From Lepturacanthus savala (taxonomy: Eukaryota; Chordata; Actinopteri; Scombriformes; Trichiuridae), in contig CM060484.1 in the NCBI GenBank assembly GCA_030544235.1, positions 7,917,031 through 7,981,030 on the forward strand: a DNA stretch of 64,000 bases, read 5' to 3'. Both the position numbers and the translations under genes were made by a program. Of this stretch, positions 35,721 to 48,530 are shown one piece after another (the first letter of the stretch is position 1; the number at the start of each line of letters is the position of its first letter). Under the pieces are notes generated by a model. It was not told the origin of the DNA, ran no database searches, and was given only the letters and a program-made list of their open reading frames with translations.

Positions 35721-36839
35721 GCTCATCCTATCCTTGTCACCAGTTTTGTTCAAACTGGATTCTGGCAAAAAAAAAACAAAAAAAAAACGATAAAATATAC
35801 TACCAATCCTGTGCACAAAGCTCTTATTCATTGAAAAATCTGAGATGTGGGCGATGGTTCAGAGGATAGCGTTTGTATATAGTTAAGGTCAGGATCAAGG
35901 TCAGGAACAGACATTCGTCTCCGCCCCAATCCATAACAGTTCAAAGCAGCCAGAGGTTTTACTGTGATATTAAGCTGAGACTCATGGTGCTTTGAAAACG
36001 ACAATGAAAGAAAAAAATTGTTTGAATGAAGCACTTACCAAGGTCAAAGAGTCATTTTCTCGCCGCATTCCATCTTAGGAAAGCATTTTGTGCAGTGTTT
36101 TGGTATTTGTGCACCAGGGAGGAAGAGAACTAGAGGGATGCAGGAAACGCAACAATACACGCCAGACATGTGATGGCCACCATTACACAATCTCCGCCAC
36201 CCACTATTGTGCACAACATCCACCGACTATTGTTGCGCTGTGCCGCAGAAGTCATTGATTTAACACAAAGCAAAGCGCAAACCACCTGCTAACACAAATA
36301 CTGTTTACAGCAAACACACACACGTGACGATGAAAAATGCGGGACGAAATCTTTGAACAGAACATGTCAAAGTATTAAAACAATATGAATTGGATTATGC
36401 TTCCCTGACAGGAGCGGAGGGAGATGAATTGCATGCGTTTATTTCTTTTACCACAGAACAATTTATCATGAACAATTTGATTACATTCGAAGCAAGGACA
36501 GTATAGTTCCAAATCAGGACAGGAGGGAGGTTGACCTCTCATGTCAGGGCTTTATCTCGTACCACCTCGCTGTGTTTGGTGGTGAAAGGCTGCGCAAGTC
36601 TTTTCATCACATTCCAGGCTGAGACTGGAATGTCAGAATACCATTTGTGCTTTAGATTTTCCAGAATGTGTGAGCAGAGCTCAGCCAGGGTGCCGTCGTG
36701 GGTGTTGTCCCCTCTTATTCCGGTGAGAGTGTTGCACCCTCAAAGTATGTTTTATTTTTCTTTAAGGCTCTACGTCAGGGTTATAATTTTCATTTAGTTT
36801 TATGGATCTGTTGATGGTTAAGCTGTTAGGTTTCCCAAA

Positions 36840-37000
36840 ACCCAAGATAGTGTCTTCAATCAGCAGGCCAAATCCACAGATAATGACTTTACAACAATGT
36901 GAAACAGGGGGAAAAAAAGCAGGATATCTTCATTTTTGGGAAGTGAGATGACATTTGGCATTTGTGTTTGACAAATTACTAAAACGAAAACATCTTTTCA
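36840..37000 (+). repeat. AATCGATTAATC-type MITE, internal fragment
   Basis: TTTCCCAAAACCCAAGATAG and GTGTCTTCAATC match the internal part of the same family as 34005-34225, here on the plus strand. Confidence 0.5.
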
Positions 37001-39729
37001 TTGTGTTCTGCCAGTTAGAATCCCAGGCCAGAAGACAAAGAGCAGTCAGTTCAACAGTGGGCACAGTAAAAGATTCGCAAAGGGATTGGGATCCCAGAAG
37101 ACCCTGATCAAAAGTTGTAGTTGAGGGATATCTTAGACTTATAAAATGGAATGTTCTAATATAAGAGACTCATGTCTTCCAGCAAATGACATGCCTCTAA
37201 AAACAGTATCAAATAACGTTTTTTTCATTTTAGTTTGTCACGATAAAAGTCAAGAAAATTGCCCTCTAATCCAAATCTGATTCATAAACAATATCACTGT
37301 TCCTCTAAAGTCGGATGTTTCATCACCATCTGGTTTGTATCTGTTGCTGTGGAAGACCCGATCCATAAATAAAAGATCCACTGTTCGTTCCCATCGCCTT
37401 AAGAACAATCTGTAAGTACATGAGTCTTATATTTCCTCCGGGATGTGGCGAACAGATTTGCGGGCAGTGGTTCAGGGATAGAAAAAAAAAATAGTTCTGC
37501 GCAAACCCCTAGGGAGCAGCTCTCACTCTTTTTTTTCCCATCTGTGAAAAATCACTCCGCTGTCTTACTGCTATCGTCATAAGTAATAATTTAGGGATGT
37601 TCCTGCGGGTTGATGGAAGCTTGCTGTGGGGGAATTCGAAAAATGGCGGTAGTGAAATTCAGAACGTCAAAACAGTCGATGACAAAACTTCATCACAAAA
37701 TAAGTGGCCTTCACAGACTGCTGTGTAACAGGAGCTGAGGAGGAGGAGGAGTGTTCCTTAAAGGTTAGCGAAAGGTTAAGACCTGGACTTCTGGATAAAA
37801 TCATTAAGGTTTGTAATAAAGGTGTCATGTCAAGTCCTCCAGTATGGTTACACAAACTCTGTTATTTGATGAGCATGTCAGGAATTTACTGGGAGTAAGT
37901 TATTTGAGATGTTTGATTTTTTTTTAACGAAGTCATAAAATGTACACAAGCACTGAACACAATCCATTCTCGTCTGGTTGCACTTTATTGAAATATGAAT
38001 CTTTTCATTTTCTCTCAGACGTAACACCAATGGGAGATATAGTAACGGTCAGGCTCAGGCATGCAAGCAGCCACCCACGCGCTGTTTTCTTCCTGTGTGA
38101 TGCCTCCTTCCTCTGTTTAAATACTGCAGGCTAATGAGCTAGTGTCCTGAAATAGAAGGGTGATTAACCCACTGCTCCCACCGGTGTGAGAGCAGAGCTA
38201 GTTAATGCTATAAGCTAACGCCGGGAAGGGGTCCGCTCTCTCAGACCTACAGCGTTGATAAGCTCGGTCTGATGACCGGGTGTTTTTAGAACTCGGGTCA
38301 GCTGTGACCGCGCGACGTCACACGCTACGGACGGGACGCTATTTCTGGAATCGGTGCAAATGGCGGTCTGTTGCGCGATCAATCAGCTCACGCCGAAGAG
38401 GAGCAAGCTGATGATGCAAGGTCATGCAGCTCGGGCGGAACTACCTGTTGTATAATGATGTGTTTCTGGCAGATTCCCAACCAAAGGCAGTGTGAAATAA
38501 AAATTTGTGTGGGAAACTACAAATAAAAGAAAGCCGGCTGATTTTGCATTATGTGTATGGCCTCTTCCATTATTTTTTTTGCTTTATATTATATTCAGAC
38601 CCTTTAACCAGTTACCCTCAGTGTGTGGTCTCTGTGGCATTGAGAGTCCTGTGGGACAAAATGGGAAAATGGGCTGATTCATGCAGGGAGAGGATTACAA
38701 TTACATGCTCGTGGCTTTTTTCTTCTTTTTTTCACTATCCCGCACACACACACCACACACCACATCCTCGAAACCCTCAAACCCAGCCGTCCATGTGTGT
38801 CCCCTCCTCTGCTGGTGAAGTTTTGGTCCTTCATGGTTATCATTTGCTTATTTCCTCCTCAATGCTGCTGCTCTTATTTTTTCTATCACAGCAGTTTTCT
38901 CTTGCACTTGTAAGACTGGATCTGTCACTCATTATATTGTTATAGAGCGGTGTATTGAAAGGGTTGCAGCCATAATAGTCACGTTACATCAATGCGTCTG
39001 TGTGTGTGTATGTGTGTGTGTGAAATGATATCAAAGGGAACAAAGGGAATGATAGTTGACAGCAAAGTACTCTGTCCTGCTGTTAAAGCAGCAGGACAGA
39101 GCCGGATGGTTACATAACCAGGGGAGGCTGAGGAAAGGAGGAGATGTTTTGTGACATTTTTCTAATTTCCTCCATAAGTGGACAATCACAGATAACATGA
39201 CAGAAGGAGATATATTCATCCGCAGTAGAATTCATACAGTAAATAAATCTAAAACGCAGTCAAACAAGGTCAGATTTTAGTGGGAGCGCCTAAGTGAAAG
39301 GACAAATGCAAAGATTTGCTTGCTCTTTGCTGTTTACATAATACCCATTGGAAATGGGTGTTTTTTGTATCTCTCAGACACCTAATCCCCTCTAATACAC
39401 CTACATATAAGCAGATTTTCACATGAAAATATGCGACATGCTTAGACGACAGTCGGCCTGGTGGTAGTTTAAATGTATTTGGCTACGTATAAACAGGTGT
39501 TTTTAACACTCTCTGCCACACCAGTACCATACTAAATCCATTGATCTTTCAACGCCCCCAATTATTTTGTTCTATATTCATTTGTCCTTTTTTCCTTTAC
39601 AAACATTTGAATGTAGGTCACTTTCAGAAAAAAAAATCCAGTTTTCAGACCGACTGTCAGAGACTTATTGCACTTGATATGCAGTTCCATCCAACCAATC
39701 CATCCAATTTCTATATATTTATACATTAA

Positions 39730-40135
39730 TGGGGGCATGGGTATGGATGCACCAATACTACTTTTTTCCAAAAACGAGTACTGTTTGAGTACTTTCATTT
39801 GAGTACAGAGTGACACAGACACCAAGTACTTACACCAATACACAGTTACTTTTCATTAGATATCCTATATTATTTGAACAACATTCCTCCGTATTTTTTT
39901 CTTGCACATGGGTAATTGTTACAAGTTTCACTGCAGAACAAACACAACTGTAATAAAATTGTCATATACTGACATGCAACATTGATGCTTTTATAAACAC
40001 GGAACTGCGTGACACAGACGGAAAGACGGAATTATTTGTTCTTTCTGTAGGAAAAAAAAAAGTTTTCCGTCATCTCTAGCAGCCTGTGGCACCAAAAGAC
40101 AGGATACCTCGTCTTTGGTGGTAAAATAATTCATA
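39730..40135. repeat. Two short repeat fragments (GAGTACT type and CACCAAAAGACAGG type)
   Basis: At 39747-39850, repeated GAGTACT/AAGTACT words resemble a fish repeat with CGAGTACTG ends. At 40093-40135, CACCAAAAGACAGGATACCT is homologous to the right end of the MITE at 25176-25608. Both are fragments. Confidence 0.45.
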
Positions 40136-41150
40136 TCTGACCATGTTACTCCTCATTTAAGATATTGTGTTTACTGGATACTAATCAGCACCTTGGATTT
40201 ATAGCCGTTTCTTGGTTCCTGCTGGCAGAATTGAGTAAATCGCGCCAGTAAATAATTTGCCTCATGAGCGGGACGACCTGTATTTTAGACAGAGCTTATT
40301 TTGTAACCATGACTGTCCATTAGTCGTCACATAATACACACATAGAGCACAATTTCACCGGGCAAGCCGCCCAGCAAAGTACAGGCTGTTTTACTTTCAC
40401 AGCATGAATTATTATTTTTCGCCCGGCTCTGGGCTCCAGTTAAAACAGTCAATGTCTCCTGCTCCGATGTAAGACATCACCGCTAATGGACGGCTGTTCA
40501 GTGTCACCGCCGGACACTGTTTTGTCCCAGATATTCCCGAACTTGTGCCGGGAGCGTTAATCTAGCTCTCCTGTCCTGTGCTGTGCTTTTTCGGAGCTTG
40601 TGTACACAACCGGTCACACACACCGTCTTCAGGCCTTTCTGTTTCAGAAGAGCTCTCCATCTGTGTGTGGAAGTCTACCATTAGTATTCAGCCTGGAGAG
40701 TCTCGCCCCCCCTCCAGCGTCTGTCGGGCCCTTTGTTGCCGTCTCACAGTGGGGTCTTGGGGGGGTCTGAGTTGTGCGTGAGTGGTGTCATGAGGGACTT
40801 CGAAAAAGGGACAGAAGTAGTTGCCATGAGTTCCGACGTGCAGCGCATTCCCCTGCAAGCACTCGGAGCTCAAAAAAGGCGTCTTAACATGATTTCAGTC
40901 TGGTTGTTGCTTCACGCTCTCTGGCAGTCGGTAGGTGACCGTCGCCTTCATTATTATTCGTTTGCAGTTCTGCAATACACTGTCACCATGCTGTGTGTGT
41001 GTGTCTGTGCGTGTGTGTGGTGGTACACGACGGACACACCAGCCTTATTATGTTAGTCCTTGAAGGGGAAAATGAGCATTTGCTTTATCGATTGTGTACA
41101 GCTCCTTGTGGACATTGCGTTAGATTAAACCATGTCTTGAAAATGTACAT

Positions 41151-41596
41151 TTAACTCTTTTAAGCCCAAATTTGTTTTTCAAAGATTTCATGCATTCAAT
41201 TATATCAGTTGAGTCACTAACAACTAGATATGTATCTATTGTTTCCATTGTGTACTAATTTCTTTGCAGATAATAGTATTTCAATGGCAATAGTATAGTT
41301 GTCGCTTGCACAAATCTGTCCATAAAGAAAAAACTGTTTCTCCCCTTGAATGATTAAATATATATATATCTAAATAAAATGACCTCTTTTTGGGAGGATT
41401 TGTTTTGGCCATGTTCTCAGGAGGAAGGAACAGGAAGTGGATGATGTCATATGACAGGAAGCACTTGGAAACTTAAATTATTTGCTTAAAATCTTTAGTC
41501 TAAGATGTCTACTATCATGTCATTGGGGGGGGGGGAAGCTGTATGAGTAACAAGTATAAAATGATAGTCAATGACTTAAAGGCTTTAATGGGTTAA
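41151..41596 (-). mobile_element. TTAA-flanked piggyBac-like MITE, copy B
   Basis: It is bounded by TTAA at 41151 and 41593-41596. It is a full-length inverted copy of 5690-6138 (446 against 449 bp), with the same landmarks in reverse order, including AAGTGCTTCCTGTCA, TTGTGCAAACGACAACTATA-like and GGCTTTAATGGGTTAA. It has no coding capacity. Confidence 0.75.
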
Positions 41597-42049
41597 TAGA
41601 ATTTAAATATGTAAAATAAAAAAAAAGCTCTTTTTCCAGACATACAAAAGTGAAACCCGAATATTTGAATGGTTGCAGTATATTTTTGGAGTTCAGATTA
41701 TTTATTTTTCCTGACCTTGGTGAACTTAGCAGCACGTCGCTTGCAGTCTGAGTTTGTGTGTGTTCCAGTGCAGGTGGCATCTGGTTTTCAGTGTATTTCC
41801 CGTGTCGAGGACCGTTTCCTTAGATACAAGTAAGCACTGCTTCCTGGTTTCCTGTTTAGATGACCAGCTAGCCGTGATAGGCTTTTATCCAATCAGCTGC
41901 TTCCTTTAGTTCGCAGCATCATTTATCTTCGGTTCCTTAAAAGTGCTCACCTCCCACCTTTTATATTGGTATCACCATCCATCAGCTCTTGACTGGTTTT
42001 AAAATAACTGCTTGACAATAACTCATACACCATTATAAATGCTGAAACC

Positions 42050-42194
42050 AACGATTTTTTTTTTTGCTTTTTTGTTTAATTATTATTATTTTTTCATTAT
42101 TATTGCGACTTAATAAACCAGAAAATATTCACAATTTAAGAAGCTGGAACTAGAGAATTTGCAATTGATCAATGAACTAATCTTTGCAGCTCTA
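42050..42194 (+). repeat. AATCGATTAATC-type MITE, 3' fragment
   Basis: AAACCAGAAAATATTCACAA, TTTAAGAAGCTGGAAC and the terminal CTTTGCAGCTCTA match the 3' part of the fish family seen at 31809 and 34005. Confidence 0.65.
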
Positions 42195-42923
42195 CTCCAC
42201 CAAAAATCTAAGTTCAAGGTTTAAAAGATGATTCTGTTAATTGCTTGATTCCTCTTTATGGAGGAATCTTAGTCTCTTCTCTGTCTTTTTGTATGTTTAG
42301 TGTAAACTCAAAACCTGACTTTTCATTGGATAGTTTCACTGCAAAAAGTCAAATCTTAAGTAAAAAAAGAATCTTGTATTTGCTACAATTAGTCTACTCA
42401 TCTATTATTAAGTAGACTTATATATCTATAATATCTCATTCCAAATGCAGATAATTTTACTTAAAATTTTTCTTAATTTTGGTCAATTTAATTGTATTTC
42501 CTCAAAACAAGATACATTTTACCTTTTAGCATAATGTTGTCTATATAGCTCATATTTTTGACTTTTTATCTAATATTTTTTTACTTTTTTAGTTTCTATT
42601 TCTTTCTTCTTTACTTTCTATTTCTTTTTTTCCCCAAACATAATATAGTTTTAAGAAAGAATCTGCTAGTGGAATATGATAACTCAAGATATTTCTTCTC
42701 AAAATTGGCTCAAATTGGTTCAAAACCATATATTTTCAGATGTTCTCATATTTTTTTCCACATTATGTTCCACTTTTGCTTGAGTTTCATGATGAGGGAC
42801 ATGACCTTATTGCCAAAATAGTGCATGTTTCTGTTCCTACTGAGGCAAACACCTGAGTTTCTTACTGTATGTGCAAATTCTTCATTTCTACTATACATGT
42901 AGTATGTGTGTACGTGTACGTGT

Positions 42924-42925
<2 letters not shown>

Positions 42926-42985
<60 letters not shown>
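42926..42985 (+). repeat. (TG)n microsatellite, about 30 units
   Basis: A pure TG run preceded by TGTACG-type units, about 250 bp upstream of the candidate bridge exon 2. Confidence 0.95.
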
Positions 42986-42987
<2 letters not shown>

Positions 42988-43231
42988 AATATGTGTCTGT
43001 GGACATTTGTGTCTGCTATGCTGTGAGGTTAATGTGTCAGCCACAGTGTTTCTAATCAATCATGATCAACTTCCATAGACTCGTGGGCACTGCTCTGTAT
43101 TGACTCGATAGCTTTGACCCAGTTGCATAACCTCACATACACACACACAAATAAACCGTCACTTGTACGCCCTCTGTCTCCCTCTGTCTCTCTAATTTGT
43201 CTCTAACAATACATCTGTTCGTCTTTCACAG

Positions 43232-43254
43232 TTCGTCCCTTACTGGACTCTAAG
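43232..43254 (+). CDS. palm2akap2: Candidate bridge exon 2 (23 nt), alternative to 27871-27956
   Basis: A long CT-rich tract and tttcacag acceptor precede 23 bases that end AAG|gttagt. Entered in phase 1 (from 18074, or 20457 if that donor is used) it reads (G)V-R-P-L-L-D-S-K and leaves in phase 0, in frame with KSWRAAED at 52217. Entered in phase 0, as it would be after bridge exon 1, it leads to a stop inside the 52217 exon, so the two bridge exons can only be used one at a time. Alternatively it is a 5' UTR exon of the AKAP2-only transcript, where frame is irrelevant. Length and splice signals are suggestive only. Confidence 0.45.
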
Positions 43255-45549
43255 GTTAGTTCTTTGCTCTATAAATCACAATCGCCTTTGCAATGGCCAT
43301 CACGAGTCTCTCACTGTGTTTTACAACCCATCGAGGAATTATAAACAATAATTGGGTTACTGTCCCAATTTTCTGTGACTGATTTCTCTTCATCATATGG
43401 CTCTGAGTTATTTCTAGCCTGGGACCTCACAGAACTCGCAATTCTTCATTTGAAAGCGAGAGGTTTGCATGAGAGGAACAGCTCACGTTCATTTCATTTC
43501 TTTTGCTTTATAGTCAATGATGCATCTACAGAAATATACAGTTAGTGCAGTAAGAGGACATTATGTCACAAAAAAGCATGCTGCATTTCAAAAACACGAA
43601 CTGCTAAAAAAAAAAATGCACAAGATTATAGAGGTCGGGTAATGGCCAGTCTGATGTATATCATGACTGCAGATTAATTGACATGGGCGTCCTGCAGCCT
43701 TCAGATGCTGCAGGCATTTAATGACCTGAAGGAGAAGCAGTATAAAGCAGCTGTGTACAACAGATTCTGTTAGAATCAATCGTATTAATTTAGAAATCAA
43801 TGCACACTACTTTGCAGCATTGATTATACTTAATTTTTTTAATGCCGATTTAAAGGAATCTATTGGCTGGGGAGCGTTCGATTAATAGAATTTATTTATA
43901 TTTGAAGTATTATTCTGTTAGTTCCGTGCAATCTGCTGAGAGATTTTGATATCGCTGATAAAATCACTGAAGCGCTAGTTTACAGATGTCGGGAGACTTC
44001 TATTCTCAGCATAGCAACACCAGCAACTCGCTTTGCACCGTTTCATTTGAATGACTCTGCCACACCTGCTTGTTCCTCCCCTCCCATCTGCATCGAAACC
44101 AAAATACACAGACGGGCAAAACAAGTCCAGGAAACAGTTGGAGCGCTGCTCGCCACGCTGGTCGTTATAATCAGTGACTGAGGCTTCTGTCTCCCGCCAC
44201 AAGGATCCCTTAGCCGTCACATCCAAATAACAATCAGCCAGCCGAGCCATTGTCAAAGAACTCCAGCAGGATAATTTCCATTAATCGTTTATTAGCGCCC
44301 ACCTATGGCGGAAAAGAATAACCTCTCTGACCTTTGGACCGCCTCGCTGTCATCAACAGGCTTACTGATTTCGAATGAGTTTTCAGGTTCGTACAAAATG
44401 AATGATTCATAATCCTCAAGGATTTTACAGAAGCATGTTTTCCTTGCATTGTTGTTTATCAAATGCGGGGGGGACAAAAAAAAGTTTGAATGGTGATATC
44501 GCAGTCCTACTGTACACTGTAAAAAGTTATATAAAAATATAGAGCAATAAATCCAGCAGATGAGATACTGATAAAATACTATACATTAACATTAAATAAT
44601 AAAAAAATATAGTTTATAGGGAAAAAAAACTGTTGGAGTAAAGACTGTCTTATGGTGTAATATTCAAATGAGACATTGAATGATGAAGCTTGCAACTGGT
44701 TGAGTTTCTTGTCACTGACACAAGGTCAAGTTTCCACAGTAGAGCTGAGCAAAGTAGCTAATTAGAGCAAAAGTAATGAAGAGAGGAAAAGTAATACATC
44801 ATTCTGTCAGTAGAGCTACATTTTCAGTGGCTTAAGGAATAAATATTATAAAGATTAATTATTAGTAGTTTTGTGTTAGCAGCTGCGGGATAGAGGAAGG
44901 TGCTACACACGAAACACTGATGTTGTATGAAGTTTGACTCCTAAACTAAACTGTGAGATCAGCGCTTGCAGCACCTTCGTCCATCATTTAGCAGCCGCTA
45001 ACACAATATTGCTAATTGCTCTTGTAAATTCAAAGAAAGTGTTTCCATGTAGTGTTTGTGGGCAGGGAAAGCGAACCATGACCGGCTCAGGTTTCCTCCA
45101 GCCTGATCCTATGACCCGAGACACACACACACACACGTATATATAGTCCTGGATGAAAAAACCTTGATTTCTGTCAAATTTGCAGGTTTGCATCCTGAAT
45201 GTTCATTTTACTAATCCCTACTTTTGCCAAGGTGGACAGGTGATTTAAAACAGCATTAAGGACCCGCTTAGGTAAAAGCATGAATAATAAAATAGTTTAA
45301 TGCAGGATGAGGCAGCAGGTTTCATTTAATTAGATTTTCATGAACAGGTGAATGCAGTCAGTATATCCGTCTAATCCTGGTGTGGGACTGAGTCAACATT
45401 ATCACACCGATGATGACAGGAGAAAATACCATCACCCGCTTATCATCTACTCCACCTTTCTTCAGTCATCGTCTCTTCATCATGGCCTCTCTGATTTTAG
45501 ACAGGGGCTGTAGGTTAAAGGGAAAGCGGGCGAGTGGCCTACGTATGGA

Positions 45550-45616
45550 GGGGGGGGGGGGGGGTCTTCCTACACAGGAAGGGAGGGGTGGGGAGCCACA
45601 GGGTGGATGTTTTTGG

Positions 45617-45643
<27 letters not shown>
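45550..45643 (+). repeat. G15 run and nearby (TG)n
   Basis: Fifteen consecutive G (45550-45564) are followed by a TG run at 45616-45643. The area is GA/GT-rich and sits upstream of the candidate alternative first exon. Confidence 0.9.
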
Positions 45644-45648
<5 letters not shown>

Positions 45649-45899
45649 GGGCTGCACAGAAGGGGTCTTTGTGCGTGAGGGCATCTGGAGAAACGAGCGT
45701 GCACATACACACACAAACACACACACATTCACACACACAGCCCATGACATCACAGCTTACTCAGTACAGGAATGTTACTGAGAAAGGAGAGGCTTTGTGG
45801 AGGAGAGGAAAGAGACGGGAGGGGAGGAAAAGGAGGAGAAGAAGAGGAGGAAAAGGCTTGGCCAGGGAAAAGTCCGGCACTCCCACTATCTGGAACAGG

Positions 45900-46090
45900 A
45901 CGGACCCAGGCCGGACTGAACTGAACGGAGCTGAATAGGAAAACAGATAAATCTCCCGAAAAGAAGAAGACACACATAGGCGGAATGGTAGAGAGTGACT
46001 GTAATATTACAGAAGTGAGATGCTTTTAAAAAGTATACAATGGATCTACAGATGCCTCTGAAACAGACAAGATACTTGTAAGAGCAGCAG
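45900..46090 (+). promoter_or_regulatory. palm2akap2: Candidate alternative non-coding first exon
   Basis: A purine-rich stretch ends in an excellent donor, GCAG|gtgagt at 46090/46091. The two ATG-initiated frames in it stop within 14 codons, so it would be a 5' UTR exon splicing to 52217 and using the ATG at 52328. Only the donor supports it directly. Confidence 0.3.
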
Positions 46091-48357
46091 GTGAGTACTA
46101 ATAACTTGATCATTATACTTTAACTTTTGTATTATTAGATACTTTGGTTTGGTAAGGAAAATGAGACATAAGAGTAGATAAATCAATAACAAACAAAATT
46201 CCATTGCCTCAAAGCCGTTGAAAGAGATTAAGTTCAGTTTATCCTAAAATTCCTGGAAATATCAGCAACATGGGAGGTGGAATACTGGAATGGCAGAGGG
46301 GAAGGAAGAACTGTCAGAATAGGTCAAAGGACATATACATACACACATTTTGTATTAAATAAAGAAATTATGTTAAAGTTTGGATTCTAGTTAACTAGAT
46401 GTGTTACAATATATCGTAAGGGTCGGAAAACTCCAACTGAGCTGAGCTCCCTCAGTTTGAACCACCTGTCTGTTTGCTGACACTGTCAAACCGTGACATG
46501 TCAGAAAGTGTAAAATCGTCACCTCCACGGCTGATTGAAATCATGAATTAGTGCTGGGCAGCACTGGTTGGCGCTGGTGGTTTGAACATGAGGACACCAG
46601 GCTAAACCAGCAGCAGCAGCGGGCTCCAGTTACGATACAGGATCATATTTAGCAAAGGAAACGGAGCCGGGAAGGCTGACTGCACTGGGCTGCACAGTGT
46701 GTGCATGTGTGTGTGTGTTTTACGGACATCCATTATCAGGCTTGGGCCATGTGTTCTGGCTAAAGTGGAGCCCTGACATAAGACTGTGACGTGGTATTGA
46801 AAGTACGGGAAACATGTTTGTTTACGAGATAAAGAGAAACTGAGAGATTCCAGTGTAACGGCCATCACCGGTCTCTGGTATATTAGTAGGGAGTATTCTG
46901 GTAAATATGTAATTATTCTTACTTAAACCCCCCCTCCCACACACACATACACACACACACAGTGTCTCAGGCATGCAGCCCCCGAGCATGTGTGTGTCTG
47001 TCTGCGTGTGTTTGTGTGTGATTCTTGTGCATCACAGTCGGAGAGTAAGCATTTCCAGATGTGATGGGGGAATTGCGACAGGCGGAGAATGAGCCAGCGT
47101 TTAGGCATCAAGAGTGAGCTGACTCACAGTTTTTATTAGTCGCTCTGTTGTATTTCCATTGGATGAGTCGATCCACCCTTTATAATAAGAACCTACAACG
47201 TCACAGTGCCTCAGCTGAACCCCAACGTGATCCTTATTATATGATAAACCCTGAACTCAAATCTGTTAGAATAAACAAAATAATATTAGTTTTAAACCCA
47301 AATCTGTAATCTTCACTTTAGACTTAAAAGAACACACACTTAAGTAAAACTAAAGTGACTTAAACAACTTAATACTAATACTGGACTCTACACTGTTTTA
47401 ATCCTAAAATAGAACTGTAATATGCGTCATTTGTAGGTTTTTCCCTTTTTTGGAAAAACCCATTACACACACTCACACAGTGGTCATATTATAACTGAGG
47501 GTGTGGTGTTGCTATGACTACGAGCGCTATATTTTACATTCATTTAGATGTTACATAGGCATGTATGTGCATTTAAAAAGGTTCTAGACAATTAAATGCT
47601 GATCCAATGATTCAGACACACTCCAAACACACCATGGAGGATGTGCACACACACATAAATACACGTTGCTCCTTTAGCTGGCCAGGCAGGGTCTGCAGTG
47701 TCCCTCATGACTAGCGTTATAGTCTGAGCCTTGAGGACAGCTAGATATGCCTGGAATGTCAGTTAACCTCAACGAGAGACAAACACACACACATGCGTAC
47801 ACACCTGCTACACAACTACACACACTTGGAAGAACATACTCCCACCAGCATGCATCACTGCTTTGTGTGTGTGTGTGTGTGTTAGCGTAGCAGAATAGAG
47901 TTGCATATGAGACATTCCTGTAGTACTGTTTTCCTCAGGCAGTAACAGGATATCCTCCCCCTCTGTACTGTCCCGCCTGCTGGACACACACACACATTCC
48001 TACACATGCACACACACACCTACACATACAGTATGGGTCAAATATAACAGTCGACCAGGTGTGTGTGAGCGTGAATACAGACGTGACCGCCGGTCACATG
48101 GCCACTAATATCATTAACTGGATGGGAAATCATTTAAATCGTTGAGTTGCAGTTTGGGAGAGTGAGAGGAAAACAAAGGAAATCATAGAAAAGAATAAAA
48201 TCAAGTTCTATAGCAATCAAAGCTTTTTCTTTGCTGGAATGGAAAGTTGATAGAGTAGCTTGCGGCTTCGTGCAAATGAGAAATGCTCTTCTATCATTGT
48301 ATGTAATAATGCTTACTGAGCAGTGAAAGTGGTGATACAATGTGATAGTAATGTCCT

Positions 48358-48530
48358 TTTGTGGTGGTGAGTCAGTTTTATGTGAATTGTCTCAACAGCT
48401 GTTGTGTGTATTGGCATCAAATTTGATGTGCCAATTCACATCCTCTTCACATTGAATTGTAAAAACTTTGACGATCCCCTTAATTTTCGTCTAGCCCCAT
48501 TATCAGGTCAAATTAAAATGAACTTTTGGT
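48358..48530. repeat. Old dispersed fish repeat, unclassified
   Basis: GAATTGTAAAAACTTTGACG, ATCCCCTTAATTTTCGTCTA and GCCCCATTATCAGGTCAAA follow the order of a widespread fish repeat as recalled. Superfamily unknown. Confidence 0.5.

Larger units (their letters stand above)
30273..43231 (+). other. palm2akap2: Large intron, AKAP2 first exon to bridge exon 2 (about 13 kb)
   Basis: No convincing coding exon. It is crowded with remnants of several MITE families, listed separately. CpG-containing patches at about 33,340-33,540 and 38,280-38,400 (the latter with a GACGTCA element) could be regulatory. Repeat-poor stretches at 35,830-36,480 and 40,180-40,460 show nothing recognisable. Confidence 0.6.

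Noticed and set aside
38360..38455. Short frame starting MAVCCAINQLTPKRSK beside a CRE-like word
   Set aside because: Only about 31 codons, no downstream donor in frame and no family match. Kept only as a possible regulatory patch.
40733..41056. 107-codon plus-strand frame
   Set aside because: No homology and no convincing splice context, and it ends in a TG-rich repeat region.
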